A stretch of DNA of 59,234 nt, taken from contig NZ_DKIH01000003.1 of NCBI RefSeq assembly GCF_002454115.1, forward strand, positions 8,756 to 67,989, in the 5' to 3' direction. Each line of letters starts with the position of its first letter. Position 1 is the first letter of the stretch. The position numbers and the translations under genes are program-made. This document shows positions 23,622 to 32,997 of the stretch, piece by piece. Source of the DNA: Sphingopyxis sp. UBA6723 (GTDB taxonomy: Bacteria; Pseudomonadota; Alphaproteobacteria; Sphingomonadales; Sphingomonadaceae). The notes beneath the pieces were generated by a model that made no database searches, had not been told where the DNA came from, and was given only the letters and a program-made list of their open reading frames with translations.

Positions 23622-24349
23622 ACCAACTCCCCCAGCTTCTCCAGCGCCAATTCCTGCAACCGCGCCTCATCCTCGGCGCCGTCGAACACCCCGGCAACAA
23701 AGGCCTGCAACATCAACTTCTTCGCCTCGCCCGGCGGAATCCCTCGCGATTGCAGATAATAGAGCGCCATCGCGTCCAACTCGCCGATCGCGCAGCCATG
23801 CGCGCATTTCACGTCGTCGGCGTAAATCTCCAGCTCGGGTTTGGCGTTGGCGGTCGCGCTGCGATTGAGCAGCATCGCCTTCACATCCTGCGCGCTGTCG
23901 GTCTGCTGCGCGTCGCGTGCGACGGCGACCTTGCCCAGATAGGTGCCGGTCGCCGTCCCACCGAGCACCGATCGCACCACCTGCCGCGATGTCGCGCCGG
24001 GCTCGGCGTGAGTGACCGTGGTGACGATCTCGAGATTCTGCTCGCCGCCGCCAATCTGCGCCGCGCCAAGGGTGAAGTCGGCGCCTTCGTGCAACGTCAC
24101 GGCGAGTTCGATCCGTCCATAAGCGCCGCCGATGTTGAGCACATGCAGCGATGCGACCGCGCCCTTGCCGAGTACCAGCTCGATCTGCCGGATGTCGCCC
24201 GCATCCTGAACGATCGCGCGCGCGAAATTGCCGCCTGCGGGCACGATGATGCTCTCGGGCGCGGGTAACGGCCATGCCGCGGTGACCGCTTCAATGTCGC
24301 TGTAGCGCCAGGCTTCGTCGCGGCGCGAGGGGAGGGTGGCAGTGGTCAA
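23618..24349 (-). CDS. sufD: Fe-S scaffold subunit SufD
   Basis: A 243-residue SufD, short for the family (E. coli SufD has 423), with a trimmed N-terminal helical region. It starts RRDEAWRYSDIEAV (the typical W-[KR]-Y-[ST] motif) and carries the beta-helix core and the C-terminal CAHGCAIGELDAMALYYLQSRGI with the conserved His, followed by FVAGVFD. SufD pairs with SufB and SufC in the SufBC2D scaffold for cluster assembly. The start is TTG 24349, overlapping the sufC TGA (TTGA); its own TGA overlaps the sufS GTG. Cytoplasmic. Confidence 0.9.
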   Translation of the reverse strand: MTTATLPSRRDEAWRYSDIEAVTAAWPLPAPESIIVPAGGNFARAIVQDAGDIRQIELVLGKGAVASLHVLNIGGAYGRIELAVTLHEGADFTLGAAQIGGGEQNLEIVTTVTHAEPGATSRQVVRSVLGGTATGTYLGKVAVARDAQQTDSAQDVKAMLLNRSATANAKPELEIYADDVKCAHGCAIGELDAMALYYLQSRGIPPGEAKKLMLQAFVAGVFDGAEDEARLQELALEKLGELV

Positions 24350-25089
24350 GCCGCAATCTCCGCATAACCATGCGCTTCCAGCTCGCGCGCCAGCTCCGGC
24401 CCGCCGGACTTCACGATCCGTCCCGCGGCCAGCACATGCACAAAATCGGGCTGCACATAGTCGAGCAGGCGCTGGTAATGGGTGATCAGCAGCACTGCCT
24501 TGTCGGGGCGCCGCATGATCGAATTGATCCCGTCGCCGACGGTGCGCAGCGCGTCGATGTCGAGGCCGCTGTCGGTCTCGTCGAGGATCGCCAGCTTGGG
24601 ATCGATGATCCCCATCTGCACCATCTCGTTGCGTTTCTTCTCGCCGCCCGAAAAGCCGACGTTCACCGGGCGCTTGAGCATGTCCATGTCCATCTTGAGC
24701 AGCGCCGCTTTATCCCGCGCGACCTTGAGGAATTCGCCGCCCGACAGCGGCTCCTCGCCGCGCGCGCGGCGCTGCGCGTTGAGCGCTTCGCGCAGGAACT
24801 GGACGTTCGACACGCCGGGGATTTCGACCGGATATTGGAAGCCCAGAAACAGCCCGGCCGCAGCGCGCTCATGGGGTTCCATGTCGAGTAGATCGGCACC
24901 ATCAAAGGTCGCCGATCCGTCGGTCACCTCATAACCCGGCCGGCCGCCCAGCACATAGGACAAGGTCGACTTGCCCGCGCCGTTCGGCCCCATGATGGCA
25001 TGGATTTCGCCCGCATTGATGGTCAGCGACAGGCCTTTCAGGATCGGCTTGTCGGCGACGGTGGCGTGGAGATTTTCAATTTGCAGCAT
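24346..25089 (-). CDS. sufC: Fe-S assembly ATPase SufC
   Basis: A 247-residue ABC-type ATPase. Walker A is GPNGAGKST (about 36-44), Q-loop FLGFQYPVEIPGV, signature FSGGEKKRNE, Walker B KLAILDETDSGLD, and switch His in LLITHYQRLL. SufC drives conformational change in the SufBCD scaffold. It overlaps the preceding lipoprotein gene by 14 bp and is coupled to sufD by TTGA. A partial copy of its 5' end lies about 1 kb upstream at 26017-26064. SufC is normally next to sufB; here about 1.45 kb of extra genes separate them. Confidence 0.95.
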   Translation of the reverse strand: MLQIENLHATVADKPILKGLSLTINAGEIHAIMGPNGAGKSTLSYVLGGRPGYEVTDGSATFDGADLLDMEPHERAAAGLFLGFQYPVEIPGVSNVQFLREALNAQRRARGEEPLSGGEFLKVARDKAALLKMDMDMLKRPVNVGFSGGEKKRNEMVQMGIIDPKLAILDETDSGLDIDALRTVGDGINSIMRRPDKAVLLITHYQRLLDYVQPDFVHVLAAGRIVKSGGPELARELEAHGYAEIAA

Positions 25090-25477
25090 CTTGCGCTTTC
25101 ATCTGTTCCAGGATGCGCCGTTCGGCGGCGCTAATGATGGCATTGGCGGTTTTTTCGGCGGTCTCGCGGCTCGCAAAGGGAATTTGCTCGCCGATCCCGT
25201 CGGCCAGGACGTTGACCGCGACGCTGCGGGCACCGGCGACTGACGCAACATCGGCAAAGCTGACGGGCAATTGGCCGAATTCGACCTGATAACTGGTGGC
25301 AGCAGCGCGCAGATCGCTTTCATAGGAGGTGACGGCACTGCGCACTTCCGGCGGAAGTTGCGCCGCAATCGTTGCGACGTCCAGCAAGCGGCCGTCGTCG
25401 GTCGACCCGGCATCGCCGCACGCCGACAAGAGCGCCGCGCCCAAAATGACATGGACCAGATGAAGACGGCGAATCAT
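25076..25477 (-). CDS. Putative lipoprotein embedded in the SUF operon
   Basis: A 133-residue protein from ATG 25477. The signal peptide MIRRLHLVHVILGAALLSAC ends in a lipobox (LLSAC), followed by GDAGSTDDGR. The rest is a mostly helical region with AAQLPPEVRSAVTSYESDLRAAATSY and AEKTANAIISAAERRILEQMK. I do not recognise a family. Its 3' end overlaps the sufC start by 14 bp, so it is co-transcribed with sufC, but nothing links a lipoprotein to Fe-S assembly. An upstream TTG (25489) is a less likely start. Confidence 0.6.
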   Translation of the reverse strand: MIRRLHLVHVILGAALLSACGDAGSTDDGRLLDVATIAAQLPPEVRSAVTSYESDLRAAATSYQVEFGQLPVSFADVASVAGARSVAVNVLADGIGEQIPFASRETAEKTANAIISAAERRILEQMKAQDAAN

Positions 25478-25556
25478 GCTGCGCCCCAAGGCGCGCCAAG
25501 CGCCGCATCGCCGCCCAACGTCGGCGCGGCGCGTGAAATGGGCGGAAAGCTTGAGC

Positions 25557-25820
25557 CTATTCGGCGGCGAAGATTTCCGCCAATTCCGAATTGGCGACTT
25601 CCTCGACGCTGATCACGCTGGTGTTCTGCAGATGCTGCAACCGCCGGATCAACATGGTCACGGCATGATGCGGGACCATGATCACCTCGTCGCGATCGCG
25701 TTCCGACTTTTTCTGTTGCCGGATGATCACGCCCTGATGCGTCGGATAGGCCGTCACCGCCTGCACCGGATGCACGACCAGATCGGCGTCCGACCAGTTG
25801 AATTCCAAACCGCGTGCCAT
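25557..25820 (-). CDS. Conserved hypothetical protein within the SUF operon
   Basis: An 87-residue protein; ATG 25820 has CGGAGA 8 bp upstream. Residues include LEFNWSDADLVVHPVQAVTAYPTHQGVIIRQQ, then VIMVPHHAVTMLIRRLQHLQ and an acidic end. No Cys, no signal peptide, no known motif. It lies between the sufC-like fragment and the lipoprotein gene. It may have its own promoter (a TATAAT on the minus strand at 25907-25912). Family and function not recognised. Confidence 0.55.
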   Translation of the reverse strand: MARGLEFNWSDADLVVHPVQAVTAYPTHQGVIIRQQKKSERDRDEVIMVPHHAVTMLIRRLQHLQNTSVISVEEVANSELAEIFAAE

Positions 25821-25906
25821 GGCTGTGTCTCCGGACCGAATCGGACAGGTGACGAGCATATGACAAAGTCGTGATGGCCCATGTCCCCGGATGCGGACTG
25901 GCGGGA

Positions 25907-25912
25907 ATTATA
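25907..25912 (-). promoter_or_regulatory. Possible -10 element for an internal SUF promoter
   Basis: TATAAT on the minus strand within an AT-rich patch, 87 bp upstream of the 25820 start. No clear -35 hexamer is visible. It might let the distal genes including sufC be transcribed apart from sufB. Weak evidence. Confidence 0.25.
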
Positions 25913-26016
25913 GTTAATTTAGCCAGGTTCGCGGCGGCCTCGCCTGCCAATCCGGCACGAACTGTCTCAATTTGAGGCACTCCATACCACGACTTGGCCC
26001 GCGGCTGACCCGCCAC

Positions 26017-26064
26017 GATCGGCTTATCGGCGATGGTGGCGTGAAGATTTTCAGTTTTTTGCAT
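26017..26064 (-). pseudogene. Fragment resembling the 5' end of sufC
   Basis: Read on the minus strand this codes MQKTENLHATIADKPI, closely matching the sufC start MLQIENLHATVADKPI; the DNA matches well over about 48 bp (for example GAAAATCT and CACGCCACC, then GCCGATAAGCCGATC). Similarity stops abruptly after that. It begins 14 bp inside the end of the upstream gene, exactly as true sufC does with its own upstream gene. A relic of duplication or insertion is the simplest explanation. Confidence 0.7.
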
Positions 26065-26544
26065 TGTTGCTTTCCGCAATGTGCGCAGTTGCTGCCTCGA
26101 GCGTTTTCATCAATTTCGCCCTCTGCTCTGCGCTTGCCGCTGATCCGTACGCGAAGAGGATTCCGCCCATTCCTCGGTATTCTTCTCGCAACCGTTCGCG
26201 GTTTTTCTCATCGCCATAGCGATCCTGCTTCGCCAACAGAGCGTCCATCCGGCCATCAGCGTCAAGACGTTGCATCTGACATCCGGTTCGTGCCTGCTCC
26301 AGAGCGGTCGTTGCCGCGCCACCAAGCGACGTTCCGAAGTCAGCATGCCTACTAAGTCGTTGCCAATGGCACGCCCAATAATCGCGATATATAGTCGCTA
26401 ATTCTTCCTGATCCTGCGCGAATAGGTTTTGCTCAGGTGGTCCGGAATAGACGCCCGTCTTGCAGTCATACTGCGGCGTATTGACGCATTCGATCACGGC
26501 TGGCTCAGGCGCCGCGCTCAACAAGAGCACTAAAAACGCAAGGC

Positions 26545-26548
<4 letters not shown>
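26051..26548 (-). CDS. Secreted hypothetical protein coupled to sufB
   Basis: A 165-residue protein. A short signal peptide (MSLAFLVLLLSAAPEPAV) is followed by a mature part with four Cys (IECVNTPQYDCK, WACHWQR, GCQMQR), probably disulfide-bonded in the periplasm, and a charged helical C-terminus (KNRERLREEYRGMGG). Its ATG overlaps the sufB TGA (ATGA), so it is translated after sufB. Its 3' end overlaps the sufC-like fragment. I do not recognise the family; an exported protein within a cytoplasmic Fe-S operon is odd. Confidence 0.6.
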
Positions 26549-28028
<1,480 letters not shown>

Positions 28029-28032
<4 letters not shown>

Positions 28033-28538
28033 TGCAAAATTCCGTTCGCCTCGAGCGAAGTCGAGAGGCCGATCGTTCGTGCGCTGTCGAGGGGTGTCTC
28101 GACTTCGCTCGACACGAACGGGTTTGGTGTGGTCGGGGCGACGGAAAGCGTCGCGAGGCTGATGTCCGCCAGCGCCCCGCGCACCGCGCCATTCACGACG
28201 CCCCAGTGCGGCTGCACCTTGCAGCTACCTTCCAGCGAGCAATCATGGCGCCCCTCGGCAACGCAGGAGGTGAGGGCGATCGGGCCTTCGACGGCTTCGA
28301 TGATATCGGCAACGCTGATCGCCGCTGCGGGCCGCGCGAGCCGCACCCCGCCGCCGCTTCCGCGCGACGCGACGAGCAACCCGGCGCGGGCGAGGTTGCT
28401 CACCAGCTTCTGCGCGGTCGGCCCGGGGATCCCCGTTTGCTCCGCCAGCATCCCGGCGTGAATCGGCACCGACCCGCACTGTCGGGCGGCGGCGCTCATC
28501 AGCACTACGGCATAATCGGCAAGGTTGGACAGGCGCAT
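28029..28538 (-). CDS. Rrf2 family SUF operon regulator with repeat-encoded C-terminus
   Basis: A 169-residue IscR-like regulator. The N-terminal winged helix (MRLSNLADYAVVLMSAAARQ, then HAGMLAEQTGIPGPTAQKLVSNL) binds DNA. Three Cys at 92, 100 and 106 (SCVAEGRHDCSLEGSC) match the Fe-S cluster ligands of IscR-type sensors. It probably senses cluster status and represses this operon through the palindrome at 28560-28576. Residues 140-165 (PFVSSEVETP to LEANG) are encoded by a family A repeat, giving a tail not found in the core family. Its TGA overlaps the sufB ATG, so this tail is really translated. Confidence 0.88.
28042..28122. repeat. Family A palindromic repeat inside the Rrf2 regulator gene
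   Basis: Left arm CCGTTCGCCTCGAGCG and onward, right arm ending TCGCTCGACACGAACGGG, with a variable centre. The left arm differs from the consensus on both sides of its hairpin (GCCTC...GAGGC instead of GTGTC...GACAC), so pairing is kept. It lies inside codons 140-165. Confidence 0.88.
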
Positions 28539-28559
28539 AAATTGCGAACGATTCTTAAC

Positions 28560-28576
28560 TGGAGTAAATTACTCCA
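28560..28576. promoter_or_regulatory. Palindromic operator upstream of the SUF operon
   Basis: TGGAGTAAATTACTCCA: 8-bp perfect arms about one central base, 22 bp upstream of the regulator start, next to TATATAAG (minus strand). Position and symmetry suit the Rrf2 regulator's own binding site, overlapping the promoter. Regulator assignment is inferred. Confidence 0.65.
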
Positions 28577-28630
28577 CTTATATAGGCGAAGCCTTTGCGC
28601 GGTGCAACCAAGCGACATTTTCGGGGCGCC

Positions 28631-28670
28631 AAAAAAAAGGCACCCACTTGGCCGGGGCCAAATGAGTGCC
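28631..28670 (-). terminator. Intrinsic terminator, minus direction
   Basis: Read on the minus strand: a stem with GGCAC/GTGCC ends and a TTGGCC/GGCCAA core (28639-28670) followed by eight T (28631-28638). It ends a minus-strand transcript coming from higher coordinates, either the AraC gene at 28843 or a small RNA in the 170-bp gap between them. Confidence 0.7.
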
Positions 28671-28842
28671 GAGATGAAGGTCTCAGTCCTCGTCAGAGGA
28701 TGAGCTCTTCTGGGTCGCAAGGGGGGATTATGCCGACGCAATGATTCGCGATTGTACGGAAACGCCAAAAATGGCTTAGGTCATATTTTGATGGTTAACG
28801 GTGCGTAAGGGCGTGCGCCCGACCGCGCCACGCCGAAACAGT

Positions 28843-29730
28843 CTAAGTTTCCGACACCATCGGGCCGACCTTGCCAGCAAGCTGCTTACGCCCCTTGGTC
28901 GTCGCCTCTGTATAGGAGGTCGGCTTGCTCAACTGTCCCGGCGTCGCGCCGGCAAAGCGCTTGATCTCGCGGATCAGGTGCGACTGGTCGTAAAAGGCAT
29001 CGCCAAGCTGCGCCGAATCGAGTCCTTCGCCGCGCGCTAGTGCCGACGCGGCGCGCACCGCGCGATATTTGCGCGCCAGCATTCGCGGCGACAGGCCGTA
29101 ATAATGTTTCGTCATCCGCTCGACCGACCGGATCGACATGCCGGTGGCATCGACCAGTTCGGGAACCTGAGGCGAGGGTGACGCGGTCAACCACTCATCG
29201 ACGGTACGGATGAACCACAGCGGCGGCGCTTCGCCGCGGGTTAGCACCTCCCGCGCAAAATTATTGCCGATCACCAATTTGCCCTCGACATCCGCGGCCT
29301 GTTCCAATGTGGTTGCCACTTCTTCGATCCACGGCCCGAACCGATCCATTGCGTCGATTGCGCGATCAGTCAGTTTTTCGGCGTCATCGCCCATCAGCGC
29401 CGCCCACCCAGCGGGTAGCAGGCCGAAACCAAACAATTGCGCCGGACAATTGCTGATCGCGCGCACTCTCCCGCTTGTCGGGCCGATGATGATGGCGCGT
29501 GACACAGGCGCGCGGTGGCCGTCGGCAAAGACATATTCGCCGTCGGCATTGGTGACGAAACGGAACTGCGGTCGGTCGGCGCGCTCATATTCGTCGAACT
29601 TCGGCATGTTCAGCCGCGCGAAATAGAAACTCGACACCATCTCCGCCAGATCGGGATCGGGCGGGAAATAGTGCAATTCGAACGGCGCGCTGCCGTCCAC
29701 GCTGTCACGCGACAATGATGCTTCCGACAT
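28843..29730 (-). CDS. AraC family transcriptional regulator
   Basis: A 295-residue protein from ATG 29730. The C-terminal helix-turn-helix region (about 190-280) includes VPELVDATGMSIRSVERMTKHYYGLSPRMLARKYRAVRAA and DSAQLGDAFYDQSHLIREIKRFAGATPGQL. The N-terminus (FELHYFPPDPDLAEMVSSFYFARL) resembles the AraC-type DUF6597 sensor domain, which has no known ligand. The gene stands alone, with a 170-bp 3' gap and then an intrinsic terminator. Target genes are not evident. Confidence 0.85.
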   Translation of the reverse strand: MSEASLSRDSVDGSAPFELHYFPPDPDLAEMVSSFYFARLNMPKFDEYERADRPQFRFVTNADGEYVFADGHRAPVSRAIIIGPTSGRVRAISNCPAQLFGFGLLPAGWAALMGDDAEKLTDRAIDAMDRFGPWIEEVATTLEQAADVEGKLVIGNNFAREVLTRGEAPPLWFIRTVDEWLTASPSPQVPELVDATGMSIRSVERMTKHYYGLSPRMLARKYRAVRAASALARGEGLDSAQLGDAFYDQSHLIREIKRFAGATPGQLSKPTSYTEATTKGRKQLAGKVGPMVSET

Positions 29731-29836
29731 GAGACCCAGCCCCGACGGCCTTTCCCCAGGCCGCCTTGTTATCTGGAACAAATCATTTGCATTTCTTCCC
29801 TGCGCGTCAAGCGGGAAGTTTATTTTTTAATTGCCC

Positions 29837-31651
29837 TCAGGACGCAGCGATCCATGCATCGACCCGCCGTTCGAGAATGTCGAGCGGCACCGGTCCAGAT
29901 TCGAGCACGACGTCGTGAAAAGCACGATAATCGAATTTGGCGCCCATCGCGGCCTGGGCCCGCGCGCGCAATTCCATGATTTTGAGCTTGCCGATGGTGT
30001 AGGCGGTGGCCTGCCCCGGATAGACGATATAACGCTCGATCGCCTTTTCGATGTCGCCATCGGGGTTCGGCGTATTGTCTTTCAGATACTGGATCGCGCG
30101 TTCTCGGCTCCAGCGCTTGTCATGGATGCCGGTATCGACGACCAGGCGGCAGGCGCGCCACAGTTCCATGCCCAGCCGCCCGAAGTCGCTGTAGGGATCG
30201 GTATAGAAGCCCATGTCCTTGCCCAGTTCCTCGGTATAGAGGCCCCATCCTTCGGTATAGGCGGTGAAGCCGCCAAAGCGGCGGAACGGCGGCAGGCCGG
30301 TCAGTTCGGTCTGCACCGCGCGTTGCAAGTGATGGCCCGGGACGCCCTCATGATAGGCGAGCGCTTCCAGTTCCGTCTTGGGCATGTCGCGCAGGTCATA
30401 GAGGTTCACATAATAGGTGCCTGGACGCGATCCGTCAGGCGAAGGCGACTGGTAAAATGCCTTGCCCGCCGACTTCTCGCGGAACGCCTCGACCGCCTTC
30501 ACCTGCAATGCAGCCTTGGGCAGAGTGTTGAAGAAGGCGGGAAGCCGTGCTTCCATCGCTTTGGTCCGCGCATCGACTTCGGCCAGATAGGCCTCGCGCG
30601 TCGTATGATAATATTGCGGGCTGGTGCGCAGATGCTCGAAAAACTGCTGTAGCGTTCCCTTGAAGCTGACCTTGGCCATAATCGTCCGCATCTCTCCATG
30701 AATGCGTGCGACTTCGGCCAGCCCCAGGTCGTGGATCTGCGTCGCGGTCATGTCGGTCGTCGTGTAATTGGCGAGCAGCGCTTCATAATAGGCCTTGCCG
30801 TCGGGCAGGCGCCACACCCCATCCTGCGTTGGCGCGCTTGCCTGCTGGCGCTTCATCTCGGCGAGCAATCGGCCATAGGCGGGACCGGCGCTTTCGGCCC
30901 AAGCCGTTTTCGCCGCCGCGGTCAGCCGCGTCTTTTCCGCGGCGTCGATGCCGAGCTTGGCGACCTTCGCGGTGATGTCTTCTATCACTGCATTGTTCGG
31001 ACCCTGCAAATTGCCGATGTCGGAAACCAGATAGGCATAGACCCATTTGGGCGGCTGGACGCCGTTGGCGGCGCGTGTCACCGACTGCGCGGTCAGCGCG
31101 TCGAGCACCGGGCCAAGCCCGCGGATCCGCGCGATATAGGCTTCGGCTTCGGCGGCGTTTGCGACGCGGTGGATGTTGATCAGAAAGGCCGGGAGTTGGC
31201 TCTGCGGCCCGTTCATCTGGTCAAAGACATAGCCGCGATCGCGGAACGGGAACAGGCGCTCGGCGCGCGCCGCCTGCGCGTTGAACAGCTCGAACGACAG
31301 CGCTTCGTCGGTCGACATCGTCGCGGGATCGAAGCTGCCGCGCATTGCCGCGGCGGTCGCCTGCTGCAATTTGTGGCTCGCGACCGCGGCCTCGTCGCTG
31401 ACGTCGTTCCAGCGGCCATAGTCGCTATCGCGGATCCCGCGATAGGCCTTGCCCTGTGGGCTGAGCGACAGCTGCGCGGCGTCATAATTGTCGAAGAATT
31501 GCGCCAGGTTCGCTCCGGCAGGCACCGCGTCGGACGCGGGCGTCGATGCCGCGGTGGCTGGCGCCTCCTGCATCGCGGCGGGCGCGCAGCCCGCCACAGC
31601 AAGCAGTGCGAGGCCGGTGGACAGACGAGCAATGAGGCGAAGCTGCGACAC
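29837..31651 (-). CDS. DUF885 family lipoprotein, putative zinc metallopeptidase
   Basis: A 604-residue protein starting at GTG 31651 with GGGAGAAAA upstream. A signal peptide ends in a lipobox (LAVAGC, then APAAMQE). The DUF885 domain spans most of the rest and holds EALAYHEGVPGHHLQ (an HExxxHH zinc motif) and GGFTAYTEGWGLYTEELGKDMG, supplying the third ligand. Members resemble thermostable carboxypeptidase-like metallopeptidases and are usually anchored in the envelope. Substrate unknown. It diverges from pyrD with a 94-bp gap. Confidence 0.82.
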   Translation of the reverse strand: MSQLRLIARLSTGLALLAVAGCAPAAMQEAPATAASTPASDAVPAGANLAQFFDNYDAAQLSLSPQGKAYRGIRDSDYGRWNDVSDEAAVASHKLQQATAAAMRGSFDPATMSTDEALSFELFNAQAARAERLFPFRDRGYVFDQMNGPQSQLPAFLINIHRVANAAEAEAYIARIRGLGPVLDALTAQSVTRAANGVQPPKWVYAYLVSDIGNLQGPNNAVIEDITAKVAKLGIDAAEKTRLTAAAKTAWAESAGPAYGRLLAEMKRQQASAPTQDGVWRLPDGKAYYEALLANYTTTDMTATQIHDLGLAEVARIHGEMRTIMAKVSFKGTLQQFFEHLRTSPQYYHTTREAYLAEVDARTKAMEARLPAFFNTLPKAALQVKAVEAFREKSAGKAFYQSPSPDGSRPGTYYVNLYDLRDMPKTELEALAYHEGVPGHHLQRAVQTELTGLPPFRRFGGFTAYTEGWGLYTEELGKDMGFYTDPYSDFGRLGMELWRACRLVVDTGIHDKRWSRERAIQYLKDNTPNPDGDIEKAIERYIVYPGQATAYTIGKLKIMELRARAQAAMGAKFDYRAFHDVVLESGPVPLDILERRVDAWIAAS

Positions 31652-31745
31652 GATTTTCTCCCGGTTTTTCCGATGACTTTTTGGCGATGGCCAATAGGTT
31701 GAGGCGGGGCTTGCCATAGCCGCGCGGGGCGCGCAATGGCGGGCC

Positions 31746-32816
31746 ATGTCGCTCTTCGCTTCCGCCGCCGATGCCGCCTATGCGCTGGTCCGCCCGATTG
31801 TCCATGCCACCGATGGTGAGGCGGCACATAATCTGACGCTCAGCGCTTTGCAGCCGCTACCGCGGGCGCGATCGGCGCTGACCAGCCCGGTGCTCGCGAC
31901 CGAACTCGCCGGGCTGCATTTCCCCAATCCGGTTGGCCTCGCGCCCGGGTTCGACAAGGACGCGCGCGTCGCCCATGCGATGCCGCATTTCGGCTTCGGC
32001 TTTGTCGAGGTCGGCACGCTGACCCCGCTGCCGCAGGACGGCAATCCGCGTCCGCGGCTGTTCCGGCTGGTCGAGGATGGCGCGGTGATCAATCGCATGG
32101 GGTTCAACAATGGCGGGCAGGCAAAAGCGGCGGAGCGGATCGCGTGTCTGCGGCGCCACGGCCTGCCGGTGCCGCTCGGGATCAACATCGGCGCCAACAA
32201 GGACAGCGCCGACCGCATCGCGGATTATGCCAAGGGGACGACGGCGATGGCGCCGCTCGCCGATTATCTGACCGTCAATATCAGCTCGCCCAATACGCCG
32301 GGGTTGCGTGCTTTGCAGGACAGGGGGGCGCTCGAGGCGCTGCTCGACGGCGTCGCCGCGGCGCAGCCGGCGGGTGCGGCCAAACCGGTGTTTCTGAAGG
32401 TTGCGCCCGACCTGGAACCCGCGGACATTGACGACATCGTTGCGGTGGCGATCGACAAGGGGCTGGCCGCGGTGATCGTGTCGAACACCACCATCACCCG
32501 TCCGGCGCTGGTGTCGCGCCATGCGGCGGAGACCGGCGGACTGTCGGGCGCCCCGCTGGCCGAACTGGCGCTCGAGCGCGTCCGCGATTTCCATCGTGCT
32601 AGCGGCGGGAGGGTACCGCTGGTTGCCGCGGGCGGGATCGCCTCGGCGGAACAAGCGTGGGAGCGCATCCGAGCGGGCGCGAGCCTGATCCAAATTTATT
32701 CGGCGATGGTCTATGCCGGACCGGGGCTTGCGGCGCGGATTGCGCATGGGCTGGAAAAGCTGGCGGTGCGCGACGGGTTCGCGCGGGTGAGCGACGGGGT
32801 GGGAGTAGGCGAATAA
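31746..32816 (+). CDS. pyrD: Dihydroorotate dehydrogenase (quinone)
   Basis: A 356-residue class 2 enzyme. The N-terminal helix pair (about 1-40) contacts the membrane and quinone. FPNPVGLAPGFDKDARV binds FMN, YLTVNISSPNTPGLRAL holds the catalytic Ser, and VSNTTITRP and VAAGGIASAEQAWERI follow. It oxidises dihydroorotate to orotate in pyrimidine synthesis, passing electrons to ubiquinone at the inner membrane. The family C repeat begins right after its TAA. Start ATG 31746 fits the family length. Confidence 0.95.
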   Translation: MSLFASAADAAYALVRPIVHATDGEAAHNLTLSALQPLPRARSALTSPVLATELAGLHFPNPVGLAPGFDKDARVAHAMPHFGFGFVEVGTLTPLPQDGNPRPRLFRLVEDGAVINRMGFNNGGQAKAAERIACLRRHGLPVPLGINIGANKDSADRIADYAKGTTAMAPLADYLTVNISSPNTPGLRALQDRGALEALLDGVAAAQPAGAAKPVFLKVAPDLEPADIDDIVAVAIDKGLAAVIVSNTTITRPALVSRHAAETGGLSGAPLAELALERVRDFHRASGGRVPLVAAGGIASAEQAWERIRAGASLIQIYSAMVYAGPGLAARIAHGLEKLAVRDGFARVSDGVGVGE

Positions 32817-32953
32817 ATCCTCCCTGCGGCGAAGCCGTGGGGAGGGGGACCGCCCGCGAAGCGGGTGGTGGAGGGGCAGCGACGGTGCGTTCAAAGCCCC
32901 TCCGTCAGCGCTTCGCGCTGCCACCTCCCCATCGCTACGCGACAGGGAGGATC
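32817..32953. repeat. Family C palindromic repeat after pyrD
   Basis: A 137-bp imperfect palindrome starting at the pyrD stop: ATCCTCCCTGCGGCGAAG ... CGCGACAGGGAGGAT, with inner hairpins CCCGC-GAA-GCGGG and AGCGC-TTC-GCGCT. A second copy lies at 52304-52444 after another stop codon. It may act as a terminator. Confidence 0.8.
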
Positions 32954-32997
32954 GGTTAGGCTTGCACTCCCCCCAACCCCGCGCCAATGTCGCCGCC

